Assembly (NCBI RefSeq): GCF_009765965.1
Contig: NZ_LMUL01000014.1
Coordinates: forward strand, 1 to 64,000
From: Caulobacter sp. S45
GTDB lineage: Bacteria > Pseudomonadota > Alphaproteobacteria > Caulobacterales > Caulobacteraceae
Direction of reading: 5' to 3'
DNA: 64,000 nt
Positions 7,078 to 15,502 of the stretch are shown here, in pieces. A program made the translations under genes and the position numbers. Every line of letters starts with the position of its first letter. The stretch's first letter is position 1. Below the pieces are notes generated by a model, which searched no databases, had not been told where the DNA came from, and saw only the letters and a list, made by a program, of their open reading frames with translations.

Positions 7078-8333
7078 TGCGCGCCCTATCACCGGAGCAG
7101 GTCGTGATCGTCGGCGGCGGCCAGGCAGGCGGTCGCTGCGCCGAAGCGCTGCGCGCGGCCGGGTTTGCAGGCCGGGTGACGATCGTCGGCAAGGAAGTGC
7201 ACCTACCCTATGAGCGACCTTCCCTGTCCAAGGAGATGCTGATCTCCGACGAGGACGAAAGCATCGTCTGGGTACGCCCCGAACAGGCCTATGCCGAAGA
7301 GCGCATAGAGCTCCGGCTCGGTGTTACGGCGACCTCCATCGACCGCGACCGGCGCGAGCTCCACCTCGATGATGGGTCCGTGCTGATCTACGACGCGCTG
7401 GTTCTGGCGACCGGCGCGCGGGCGCGGCAGTTGACCGTCCCCGGCGCCGACAGCGTCCCACTCCATCTCATCCGCACCATCGAGGACAGCCGCGCGCTGC
7501 GTAGCCGTCTGTCCGCCGGGACGCGGCTGGTGATCATCGGCGCCGGCTTCATCGGGCTGGAGGTGGCCTCCGCGGCCCGCCATCGCGGCGCCGAGGTCAC
7601 GGTCCTGGAAGCCGCCGACCGGGTCATGGCGCGCGCCGTCCCTCCGGAGATCAGCGAGCACCACACGGCCCTGCACCGCTCCCATGGCGTGAACATTTCG
7701 CTCGGGACCTCGGTCGTCTCCATCGCGCGCGAGGGCGACGCCATCGCCCTGCGGGGATCGGGTGGCGAGACCTTCGTGGCCGACGTGGTGGTGGTGGGCG
7801 TCGGCATCGAACCCAACGACGAACTGGCGCGCGAGGCGGGGCTGGAAACCGACCGGGGCGTAGTGGTCGACGCCTTCGGCATGACGCGCGATCCCCAGGT
7901 GTTCGCCGCCGGCGACGTGGCGCGGCACTACAATCCCCTGCTCAAGCAGCACATCCTGCTGGAATCCTGGCAGAACGCACAGAATCAAGCGATCGCGGTG
8001 GCCAAGGTGATCGCGGGCGGGGACGCACCTTATGCCGAGATCCCCTGGTTCTGGAGCGATCAGTTCGGGGTCAATCTGCAGGTGATCGGGCTGCCGAGCG
8101 CAGACGCCAAGACCATCGTGCGCGGGACGTCCGGCCAGGTTCCTTATGTGCTGCTGCAGACTAGGAATGGCCGCGTGCTGTCCGCCTGCGCTTTGAACGC
8201 GCCGCGCGAGCTGCGCTTCGCCCGGGAACTGATCAGCTCCGGGGCGGTGCTGGACGAGGCGATGCTGGGCGATCCGGGCGTGCGCCTCGCGGACATCGTG
8301 CGCGACGTGAAACAAAGAAAAGTCCCTGCCTGA
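7074..8333 (+). CDS. NADH:ferredoxin reductase, FAD-dependent
   Basis: A 419-residue flavoprotein of the class that serves three-component ring-hydroxylating dioxygenases. The FAD site is GGGQAG at residues 14-19. A second dinucleotide motif, IGAGFIGLEV, binds NADH, and VFAAGDVAR is the C-terminal FAD motif. The start at 7074 is chosen because it forms an ATGA overlap with the ferredoxin stop; the longer open frame upstream only shadows the ferredoxin gene. It would move electrons from NADH to the Rieske ferredoxin. The oxygenase gene follows after 27 bp. Confidence 0.92.
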   Translation: MMRALSPEQVVIVGGGQAGGRCAEALRAAGFAGRVTIVGKEVHLPYERPSLSKEMLISDEDESIVWVRPEQAYAEERIELRLGVTATSIDRDRRELHLDDGSVLIYDALVLATGARARQLTVPGADSVPLHLIRTIEDSRALRSRLSAGTRLVIIGAGFIGLEVASAARHRGAEVTVLEAADRVMARAVPPEISEHHTALHRSHGVNISLGTSVVSIAREGDAIALRGSGGETFVADVVVVGVGIEPNDELAREAGLETDRGVVVDAFGMTRDPQVFAAGDVARHYNPLLKQHILLESWQNAQNQAIAVAKVIAGGDAPYAEIPWFWSDQFGVNLQVIGLPSADAKTIVRGTSGQVPYVLLQTRNGRVLSACALNAPRELRFARELISSGAVLDEAMLGDPGVRLADIVRDVKQRKVPA

Positions 8334-8360
8334 CAGTTGGGTTGAACGGAAGAGTCGACA

Positions 8361-9647
8361 ATGTTGAAACCCGAGCAGAACGAGTTAGTCACCCGCACCG
8401 GGCCCGGCACGCCGATGGGAATGCTTTTCCGATCCTACTGGCTGCCTGCGCTGCTGGCTGAGGAACTGCCCGAGAACGATTGTCCGCCGGTGCGCGTGAA
8501 GCTGTTGTCCGAGCGCCTGCTGGCCGTTCGAGATAGCGACGGGCGCTATGGGCTGATCGACGAATTCTGCGCCCATCGCGGCGTGTCGCTGTGGTTCGGC
8601 CGTAACGAAGAGAGCGGCCTGCGCTGCCCCTACCACGGCTGGAAGTACGACGTTGAAGGCAACTGCCTGGACGTGCCCTCCGAGCCGGTGGAAAGCGGCT
8701 TCTGCAAGAAGATCAAGCTGAAGAACTACCCGCTGATCGAGCGCGGCGGCATCCTGTGGACCTATATGGGGCCGCCCGAGACCCCGCCCCCTGAACCCGC
8801 GTGGGAGTTCATGTCGGTTCCCGCCGACCAGACCTTCTCCTCCAAGCGGTTGCAGGAGACCAATTGGCTGCAAGCGATGGAAGGCGGTATCGACAGCGCC
8901 CACGTCTCGTTCCTGCATCGCGGCAACCTGAATTCCGATCCGCTGTTCAAGGGCGCGCGGGGCAATCAATACAACCTCAGCGACTCGCAGCCCTTCTTCG
9001 AAGTGGTAGAGCACGCCGCCGGTCTTTACATCGGCGCGCGCCGCAAGGCGGAAGACGGGAACTACTATTGGCGGATAACGCCCTGGGTGATGCCGTGCTT
9101 CACCATGGTGCCCCCGCGGGCGGACCACCCGATCCATGGGCATTTCTGGATTCCGATCGACGACGAGAACTGCTGGACCTGGAGTTTCGACTATCACCCG
9201 ACCAGGGCGTTGAGCGAACACGAGGTCCAGGCGATGCGTGATGGCAAGGGCATCCATGTTCAATATGTGCCGGGGACCTACATCCCCCTCGCCAACAAGA
9301 CCAATGACTATCTGATGGACCGTGCGTCCCAGAGGGCGGGCGTCAACTATAGCGGCGTCGAAGGCATAGGCATGCAGGATGCTTCCCTACAGGAAAGCAT
9401 GGGTCCGATTGTGGACCGTACGAAGGAGAACCTGACCACCACGGATAACGGGATCATCATGGCCCGGCTTCGCTTGATGCGCGCGGCGAAGGCGCTCGCG
9501 GACAAGGGGCAGTTGCCGCCGGGTCGAGACCCCGAAAGCCAGCGTATCCGTTCCGCCGCCATTATCCTGGGGCCGGACGAGGCCTTCAAGGATGCGGCGA
9601 AAGAGGCGTTGACGGCCCGGTCTGGCGTTGCACACGCCTCTGTTTGA
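8361..9647 (+). CDS. Rieske non-heme iron oxygenase, phthalate 4,5-dioxygenase-like
   Basis: A 428-residue oxygenase subunit. The Rieske centre ligands are Cys70-x-His72 and Cys89-x-x-His92. The mononuclear iron site shows the bridging Asp178 with His181 and His186 (GGIDSAHVSFLHRG). Length and these segments match the phthalate/phenoxybenzoate oxygenase group, which needs no beta subunit, and none is encoded nearby. That group normally uses a single fused reductase. Here it is paired with separate ferredoxin and reductase genes, a less usual combination. The likely reaction is dihydroxylation (or O-demethylation) of an aromatic carboxylate. Phthalate is favoured by the adjacent dihydroxyphthalate decarboxylase-like gene. 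Confidence 0.87.
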   Translation: MLKPEQNELVTRTGPGTPMGMLFRSYWLPALLAEELPENDCPPVRVKLLSERLLAVRDSDGRYGLIDEFCAHRGVSLWFGRNEESGLRCPYHGWKYDVEGNCLDVPSEPVESGFCKKIKLKNYPLIERGGILWTYMGPPETPPPEPAWEFMSVPADQTFSSKRLQETNWLQAMEGGIDSAHVSFLHRGNLNSDPLFKGARGNQYNLSDSQPFFEVVEHAAGLYIGARRKAEDGNYYWRITPWVMPCFTMVPPRADHPIHGHFWIPIDDENCWTWSFDYHPTRALSEHEVQAMRDGKGIHVQYVPGTYIPLANKTNDYLMDRASQRAGVNYSGVEGIGMQDASLQESMGPIVDRTKENLTTTDNGIIMARLRLMRAAKALADKGQLPPGRDPESQRIRSAAIILGPDEAFKDAAKEALTARSGVAHASV

Positions 9648-9694
9648 ATCTTTATGCGGTTGCTTGCGTCTTGCCATCGAAACGAGGGAAAGTC

Positions 9695-10204
9695 ATGATC
9701 GCCGGCTCAGCCCGCGCCACGACGATGAGGGAAGGGGCCTATCGGATAGCTGCGCCCAATTCGCGACCACGCAACATCATGGTTGTGGCGCTCGAGGCGG
9801 GGGCGGCTCGGCTCCTGGCCCATCTCGCGGAAGGCGTTTGGCATCGGGTCTCTTTCCGAAGCTCGGTATGGCTGCAGGATATTCCCAACCCGCAGAGCGG
9901 AACGCTCGACAAGTGGTGGGACGTGGTCGCCGGACACGCTGAAGACCTCGTGAGCGAGATAGCGGCGTCCGACCTCGTGATCATGGTGACGACAGCGGGC
10001 GACCCGACCACGGGGGCTTCGGTGATCGGCGAGGCTTGTGTTGAGCACGCGGTCAAAACATCTGGAATCGTCATTCGCGGTTCGATGGCTTCGCCGGATG
10101 TCCTTTCGCAGAGCCTTATGGAACTGCGGCCCTGGACCCAGACCCTGAGCGTCATCGGCGAAAGCGACATGATCGTCGATATGATCCATGCGCTGGGCGC
10201 TTAA
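9695..10204 (+). CDS. Unrecognised 169-residue protein downstream of the oxygenase
   Basis: I do not recognise this family with confidence. The predicted protein is compact, alternates alpha and beta, and has no signal peptide or membrane segment. A strand-loop-helix near the middle, DLVIMVTTAGDPTTGASVIGEA, has the Gly/Thr-rich look of a nucleotide-binding loop and loosely recalls the tubulin/FtsZ signature; this is only a resemblance. The start at 9695 follows a purine-rich GAGGGAAAG. The gene begins 47 bp after the oxygenase and is probably in the same operon, so a role linked to the oxygenase substrate or its activation is possible. Confidence 0.6.
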   Translation: MIAGSARATTMREGAYRIAAPNSRPRNIMVVALEAGAARLLAHLAEGVWHRVSFRSSVWLQDIPNPQSGTLDKWWDVVAGHAEDLVSEIAASDLVIMVTTAGDPTTGASVIGEACVEHAVKTSGIVIRGSMASPDVLSQSLMELRPWTQTLSVIGESDMIVDMIHALGA

Positions 10205-10771
10205 GGCGGCGAATCCTTTAGCCCCGCCCTTGCTTATCTAGGCGCCCCATTCGCGTTCGCGCGAGGCGCCGCATCTCCCATGCCTTGGGGCGTGCAAACG
10301 CATCCCTGCTCGCCACTTCAGGCTGGAAGCCCTGCGGTCGGCCGCCAGCAGAGCAACGCAATTATGACGTTCGAAGCGATACAGTAAATTGTTATGTTAT
10401 ATCAATAAGTGGAGAATTTCCCGTCTCAAATTAAGGCGGTGAGCCGCTATAATTCACATGTCCGATTGCCGAGAGCTGATATTTGGGGCGGAATTTTTCC
10501 GAAAAGCGATAAATCCGTAGGGGCATTTTTCTCCTTACCCATCGTATCAGCAAATGTGACGGAAGTGGATTTGTCGTGTGATCCGAAGAATTCACTCGAC
10601 CGTCTATCAGTCAATTTAATTAGCAAAATCAAATAGAAAAAGGTCAAGTTGGAGGGGTCTCTGGACGCTTGTGGCGCTGGGTGTGCTTGGTATCGGCTCC
10701 ATCATACAGCGAGCTTGGAGATGATGGCGACCCTATTGCTGAGGTGTTCCTGTTGGATTGGAAGGGGGAGG
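10205..10771. other. Non-coding stretch with an AT-rich island
   Basis: No convincing gene is seen. About 10373-10640 is clearly richer in A and T than the surrounding DNA, with runs such as gttatgttatatcaataag and a CGGAA-N3-TTCCG palindrome at 10489-10501. Short open frames exist here (one of 75 codons), but they match nothing I know. Two GGCGCC palindromes at 10241-10246 and 10265-10270 could form a hairpin after the preceding operon, without a T-run. The island may be a remnant of inserted DNA. Confidence 0.5.
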
Positions 10772-10857
10772 GGTCCTTATCGGTTGACAAAGGTATGCGA
10801 CAGGCGATTGATATGTGCGGGATTAGTTATTTACGTGCGCTGTGCGCACACATAACC
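10772..10857. repeat. Right arm of the 86-bp perfect inverted repeat
   Basis: It is identical to the reverse complement of positions 1-86. In this orientation it reads toward the bicupin gene at 10912 and supplies its likely promoter and operator: a TTGACA box at 10784-10789, an ATGTGCG half-site at 10813-10819 and the palindrome at 10833-10851. Identity breaks sharply at 10772 on the side away from the gene. The other boundary cannot be judged, because the left copy runs off the window. Confidence 0.93.
10833..10851 (+). promoter_or_regulatory. Operator ACGTGCG-N5-CGCACAC before the bicupin gene
   Basis: Arms of 7 bp surround the 5-bp spacer CTGTG; the inner TGTGCGCACA is itself a perfect palindrome. 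The site lies 61 bp before the bicupin ATG and about 44 bp after a TTGACA box (10784-10789). It is therefore placed like a repressor or roadblock site, or as a site for an IclR activator with the extra half-site at 10813-10819. It has the same design as 6674-6692. Confidence 0.65.
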
Positions 10858-10911
10858 GCCACGCCTCGGGCCGCAGGGTCGGGGGCGCGGCCGACGCGTT
10901 AGGGAGCGATC

Positions 10912-12132
10912 ATGGCGCACGACATGCCCGGCCAGAGCCACTGGCACGAACCGTCGGGGAACAAGCGTGCGGGGCTGGGCAAGTTCGGCCGTCCGATGAC
11001 GCCCTACGACAAGTTCATGGAGTCCGAGGGCATCCCGGTGTTCCGCGACCTGGGCGTGAAGAACGTGCGCAACCTGCCGATGACGGATTGGAAGCGGCGC
11101 GGCGGCAAGGGCAGCTACATCCAGCTGTTCGGCACCGAGGGCAAGTGGGGCTGCTATGTGGTCGAGGTGCCGGGCTCGGGCGCGCTCAACCCGGAAAAGC
11201 ACCTCTACGAAGAGATCTACCTGGTGGTGGAGGGCCGCGGCTCGACCGAGGTCTGGCTGGAAGGCGACGCCAAGCGCCACGTGTTCGAATGGCAGCCCGG
11301 CTCGCTGTTCTCGATCCCGGTCAACGCCATGCACCGCATCGTCAACGCGACGTCCAGCCCGGCGATCCTGATCGGGGGCACCACCGCGCCCAACCTGATG
11401 AACCTGATCGACAACGTCGACGCCATCTTCAACTGCCCCTACGAATTCCGCGACCGGTTCAGCGGCGCGGACGACTTCTACAAGCCCAACGACAACATCG
11501 AGCCCGACCCGGTGCGCGGCCTGGCCATGCGTCGCTCCAACTTCATGCCCGACATCGTCGACTGCGAGCTGCCGCTGGATAACCGCCGCTCGCCCGGCTA
11601 TCGCCGCATCGAGCCGTTCATGACCGGCAACACCTTCTATCTGTGGGTCGGCCAGCACGAGAACGGCCGCTACTCCAAGGCCCACGCCCACACCTCGGCT
11701 GCGGTGCTGATCTGCGTCAAGGGCGGCGGCTACACCTACACCTGGCCCGAGAAGCTCGGCCCCACCCCCTGGAAGGACGGCCACGCCGACCAGGTGCGCC
11801 GGCTGGACTACGAGCCCGGCGGCATGGTCTCCGCAGCCCCCGGCGGCGCGCGCTGGAACCACCAGCACTTCAGCGTCACCAAGGAGCCGTTCCGGCTCAG
11901 CGCCTGGTTCGGCCCCCACTCGCCCGGCCGCGAGCCCGGCCCGCCCGGCGAACAGCACACCGACTACACCGCCATGGAAATCCCCGAAGGCGGCAGCGCC
12001 ATCCCCTACTGGATGGAAGACCCCCACATCCGCACCGAGTACGAACAGACCCTGAAGAACAACGGCGTCGAAAACCGCATGCACCCAGACTGGTACATCC
12101 CCGGCGCTAAAGTCACAAACGTCGCAGAGTAG
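10912..12132 (+). CDS. Bicupin protein, possible ring-cleavage or sensor-type cupin
   Basis: A 406-residue cytoplasmic protein with two cupin domains. The first (about 85-165) shows KHLYEE...EG and a later MHRIVN His. The second (about 260-345) shows HAHTSAAVLICVKGGG and NHQHFS, a complete set of His ligands for one metal ion. The size and twin-cupin layout recall gentisate and 1-hydroxy-2-naphthoate 1,2-dioxygenases. However, the usual gentisate-dioxygenase signatures are not evident, so ring cleavage is only one possibility. It is a candidate for the missing dioxygenase of the left cluster. It sits alone behind the repeated promoter/operator, which suggests induction together with the Rieske operon. 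Confidence 0.72.
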   Translation: MAHDMPGQSHWHEPSGNKRAGLGKFGRPMTPYDKFMESEGIPVFRDLGVKNVRNLPMTDWKRRGGKGSYIQLFGTEGKWGCYVVEVPGSGALNPEKHLYEEIYLVVEGRGSTEVWLEGDAKRHVFEWQPGSLFSIPVNAMHRIVNATSSPAILIGGTTAPNLMNLIDNVDAIFNCPYEFRDRFSGADDFYKPNDNIEPDPVRGLAMRRSNFMPDIVDCELPLDNRRSPGYRRIEPFMTGNTFYLWVGQHENGRYSKAHAHTSAAVLICVKGGGYTYTWPEKLGPTPWKDGHADQVRRLDYEPGGMVSAAPGGARWNHQHFSVTKEPFRLSAWFGPHSPGREPGPPGEQHTDYTAMEIPEGGSAIPYWMEDPHIRTEYEQTLKNNGVENRMHPDWYIPGAKVTNVAE

Positions 12133-12163
12133 ACGGTGAAATATAATCTCATGATTTATGGAT

Positions 12164-12184
12164 CGATGATTTCAATAATCATCG
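12164..12184. promoter_or_regulatory. Perfect palindrome CGATGATT-N5-AATCATCG upstream of the outer-membrane gene
   Basis: Two exact 8-bp arms surround TCAAT, the same N5 spacing as the IclR-type operators in this window but with different arms. It lies 122 bp before the outer-membrane channel ATG, in AT-rich DNA. A lone ATGTGCG half-site follows at 12211-12217. The regulator that reads the palindrome is probably encoded outside the window or is one of the unassigned regulators. Confidence 0.55.
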
Positions 12185-12306
12185 AACATATCTGGATATA
12201 AATTCTGCGAATGTGCGGGTGAAATGATCCGCGAAATTCGTAGATTTATATAATGAATATGATCGTGCAGCTCGACCTGACGATCAAAAATATAGGGAGG
12301 GGAAAT

Positions 12307-13818
12307 ATGAGACGATTTTATCTGCACCTTTGCGCCTGCGTGGCGCTGACCGCGCTTACGCATTCGGGGGCCGCTTTGGCTCAAACCGAGGTGGCCCAAC
12401 CGTCCCCCATCCAGGCCGACGTGCTCGAGCGGGGCGCAGTCTCGCCGACCGCGCCGAACGACCCCTATCCGATCGAGGCGGCGGGCTGGTCGAAACCGCG
12501 CAGTTTCCAGTTCTTCGATTCCAGGTGGGAAGAAGACTGGAGCAAACTGCAGAAGGAGGGCAAGGCGCCGCCTCTCAAGGCCATGCCCCTGCTCGGCGAC
12601 GAGGTGACCTTGACGCTCAGCGCCGAGGATCGGCTCCGGGCGCACTTCTACGGCAACGGTCAGCTCACCGACAAGAACAACTATACCGAATTGCAAAATC
12701 GCACGATCGTGGGTGCCGATCTGCACATCACCGATCATTTTAGACTGTATACCGAGTTAGGCCACGCCGATCTGAGCGAAAACGGTCATCCAGACGTGCA
12801 ATCCGTCAGTGCAAAGCAGGACAATTCCCTGTCGTTGCAGCAGATGTTTGGCGAATTCCGCGAGGAATATAAGGGTGTTCTGGTCGGCGCTATGATCGGC
12901 CGTCAGGAATATACCGACGCGCCCGAGCAGCTCATCAGCGCCGGTAACGGACCAAATCTGCACCAGACCTGGAACGGATATCGCTTCTACATCCACACCG
13001 ATCGGTTCAGGTTGGGATATTTCACCGCCTATCCGACCGACCAGAACTTCGGCAAGGCGTTCAACCAGACCATCAGCCACGAGGAATACATCCGGTCGGT
13101 GACGGGAAGCGCGGCTCTTGTGTCGATGGGGAATCGCTACAACATCTTCCTTGATCCGCTTTACATAGAGAGCTTCAACAAAAACCTCGCCGCAGGGCCG
13201 ACGACGGGAGAAGATCACCGCTTCACCTACGGTAGCCGCCTTTGGGGCCGGATTGACCGGCTGACCTTCGACTGGATGGCCTATAAGCAGACCGGCTTCC
13301 ATATCGGGCGCGAAGTCGACGCATGGATGGCCTCGCTGACGCAGAACGTCAAGGTCTCGCCACTGGGCTTCCCGTCCACCTTCGGCTTCCGTCTCGACGG
13401 AGCCTCCGGCGGGGACGCCTTCAACAAGACCGGGACGACGCACCTGTTCGATCCAATCTATACGGACAAAGGCATTTTCGGGGAGGCCGAACTCTTCAGC
13501 TATCAAAACATCTTCATCATCGCGCCAACCGCTTCCGTTCGACTGACGCCTAAGTTCCGGATCAATGCGGAATATGACTTCATCTGGCGCATGGCCGCCA
13601 ACGACGCCTTCTATACGCCCACCAAGGCCTATACCGGGACCCAGAATGTGGCTGGAAAATATGCGGGTGGGATGGTCAGAATCAACAACTACTATGATCT
13701 GACCAGCAACATATTTCTGAGACTTGAATTGGATCAAATGTCAGTGGGGACGGTGTTGCGACGTGCTCATTTCAGTGACGCATATGTTGTTATGCCGGAT
13801 TTAACCTTTAGATATTGA
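12307..13818 (+). CDS. Outer-membrane beta-barrel channel (alginate-export/AlgE-like)
   Basis: A 503-residue precursor with a signal peptide (MRRFYLHLCACVALTALTHS, cleaved near AALAQ). Alternating aromatic and polar strands follow, and the last residues LTFRY give the terminal aromatic that barrel assembly uses. The layout matches the alginate_exp family, which lets anionic aromatics or sugars cross the outer membrane. The ATG at 12307 follows a strong GGGAGGGG site, so the longer upstream reading is rejected. The gene and its flanks are lower in GC than the neighbours. It likely imports the substrate of the cluster. A terminator follows at 13868. Confidence 0.82.
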   Translation: MRRFYLHLCACVALTALTHSGAALAQTEVAQPSPIQADVLERGAVSPTAPNDPYPIEAAGWSKPRSFQFFDSRWEEDWSKLQKEGKAPPLKAMPLLGDEVTLTLSAEDRLRAHFYGNGQLTDKNNYTELQNRTIVGADLHITDHFRLYTELGHADLSENGHPDVQSVSAKQDNSLSLQQMFGEFREEYKGVLVGAMIGRQEYTDAPEQLISAGNGPNLHQTWNGYRFYIHTDRFRLGYFTAYPTDQNFGKAFNQTISHEEYIRSVTGSAALVSMGNRYNIFLDPLYIESFNKNLAAGPTTGEDHRFTYGSRLWGRIDRLTFDWMAYKQTGFHIGREVDAWMASLTQNVKVSPLGFPSTFGFRLDGASGGDAFNKTGTTHLFDPIYTDKGIFGEAELFSYQNIFIIAPTASVRLTPKFRINAEYDFIWRMAANDAFYTPTKAYTGTQNVAGKYAGGMVRINNYYDLTSNIFLRLELDQMSVGTVLRRAHFSDAYVVMPDLTFRY

Positions 13819-13867
13819 TGTCGATTGAATTGTTGTGTAAATTAAACTCAGCCTTCCTGGCACTTGG

Positions 13868-13898
13868 GCGCGAGCGGATGTACTGCTCGCGCTTTTTT
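13868..13898 (+). terminator. Rho-independent terminator after the outer-membrane gene
   Basis: A perfect 8-bp stem GCGCGAGC/GCTCGCGC with a 9-base loop is followed directly by six T. It begins 50 bp after the outer-membrane gene's stop codon. It ends the left catabolic region. The rest of the gap to 14146 shows no gene or clear signal. Confidence 0.85.
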
Positions 13899-14146
13899 GC
13901 TCGAGCAAGTCGTGATCGCAGCCTCCGTCGCATAAGCGGTCCAATTTCGAATGGGCGTCAGTCGCTTCGGTCAAGACGGCGCGCCCTGAATGCCCGCGAG
14001 TGCGGGGACGCCACGGAAGTATGACTTGGCTCTCGCGGGCCTTCACAACCGCCTTGATCGACGATCGCCTCATCAGCCGACGAGCTTACAGGCTCCGTCG
14101 CATAGGGTGGCGGACGCGCGCGCGGCTGGCGGGTCTGGTCTGTGTC

Positions 14147-15502
14147 TTAGTCCGACGCCATGCGCCGGCCGCCGAACCGGTCGCTTGCAAGCGGTCGGAG
14201 GATAAAGGCGGCGACCGCCCCCACCGACAGCGGCACGACCGGAGCCAGGAAAAGGTATCTAAGCGGAAGGTGCATGCCGAGCAGCTGGCCGCCAATCAGC
14301 GGGCCCAGAATCGCGCCGAAGCGCCCTACACCCAAAGCCCAACCCGCGCCGTTCGCTCGGATTTTGGTGGGATAGCTCAAGCCGGCGACCGCATTGAGCC
14401 CGAGTTGGTTGCCCAGGACGGTGAGCCCGACCAGAAACACCACGAACTTGAGCATCAGGGGCGAGTAGCCCGGCAGGCCCAGGATGGCCACGGCCGGGCA
14501 CGCCATCAGCATGAACACCCCCACCACGCCGAGACCGGCCCGGTCCAGGAACCGGCTGATCGTCAATCCGCCTAGAACGCCGCCGACATAGTACATTGAG
14601 GTGGTCACCGCGGCTTGCGATGCGGATAGGCCGGATTCGCGGAAGACGGTGGGCATCCAGCTGCTCAGGAAAAAATTCGCCATCAAGTTGGTGACAAACA
14701 GCATCCAGACCAGCGGAGTTATCCACCTCAGCTTGCCCTCGAACAGCTGGCTCGGCCGGAAGCGGCCCGACGCATCGACAGGGAAGATGAAATTGGTGTC
14801 GTCGGCGATCTGTGCATCGGGCCGCATCGCCCGCGCCAGGGCGACGATCTTGCCGCGAGCCGCCGCGCGGACCGCCAGAAATTTCAGCGACTCGGGCATG
14901 TAAAGCAGGTTCAGCAGGGCCGCGATGATAGGCATGACGCCGCCGACCAGGAATAGCGTCCGCCAGCCCGAGCCCGGCGCCACGACGGTTACAACCGCCG
15001 GAACCATTCCGCCGAAGGTTATGCCCATGAACATGAGGGTTATCAGCGTGGCGCGCGCTCGGCTCGGAGCGTATTCGGCCATCAGCGCGATGGTGTTCGC
15101 CGTCAGGCCGCCAAGCCCGATCCCGGTGAGGAAGCGCAGGAGGGCGAGCGCCCAGATCGTATTCGCGCCGGCCGACGAGAGCGTGAAGATCCCGCAAAGC
15201 GCGGCGCTGACCACGATGGCGATCCGACGGCCGAACCGGTCGCCGACATAGCCGAAGAGCGGGGCCCCGAAGAGCATGCCGAACAGGCTGGCGCTGAACA
15301 CCGGGGCCAGGATTTCACGCTTGAGGTGCCACGCCCGCACGATCCCTGGAGCGGCGTAGGCCGCTGCGGTCAAGTCGTACCCGTCGCCGATCTGCGCCGC
15401 GAAGCCGAGCAGGATGATCTTGACCAGGAACGGACTGATCCTCTGTCCGTCCACCAGGCTCGAAATGCTGATCTCGGGCCTGTCGCGTGACGGCCCGGTC
15501 AT
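14147..15502 (-). CDS. MFS aromatic-acid:H+ symporter (AAHS family)
   Basis: A 451-residue inner-membrane importer with about twelve hydrophobic segments. GDGYDLTAAAYAAPGI in the first helix is the DGxD-type motif of the AAHS family (PcaK, BenK), and the loop-2 motif GYVGDRFGRR is present. The start at 15502 is preferred because it forms a TGATG overlap with the class II aldolase stop. Transcription starts beyond the aldolase, near the 16320-16336 operator. It probably brings in the carboxylated aromatic handled by the neighbouring monooxygenase and decarboxylases. Confidence 0.88.
   Translation of the reverse strand: MTGPSRDRPEISISSLVDGQRISPFLVKIILLGFAAQIGDGYDLTAAAYAAPGIVRAWHLKREILAPVFSASLFGMLFGAPLFGYVGDRFGRRIAIVVSAALCGIFTLSSAGANTIWALALLRFLTGIGLGGLTANTIALMAEYAPSRARATLITLMFMGITFGGMVPAVVTVVAPGSGWRTLFLVGGVMPIIAALLNLLYMPESLKFLAVRAAARGKIVALARAMRPDAQIADDTNFIFPVDASGRFRPSQLFEGKLRWITPLVWMLFVTNLMANFFLSSWMPTVFRESGLSASQAAVTTSMYYVGGVLGGLTISRFLDRAGLGVVGVFMLMACPAVAILGLPGYSPLMLKFVVFLVGLTVLGNQLGLNAVAGLSYPTKIRANGAGWALGVGRFGAILGPLIGGQLLGMHLPLRYLFLAPVVPLSVGAVAAFILRPLASDRFGGRRMASD

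Noticed and set aside
10409-10902. Short plus-strand open frames in the AT-rich island and the repeat arm
   Set aside because: No ribosome site of note and no family resemblance. The second frame runs straight through the repeated promoter block, which argues for non-coding DNA.
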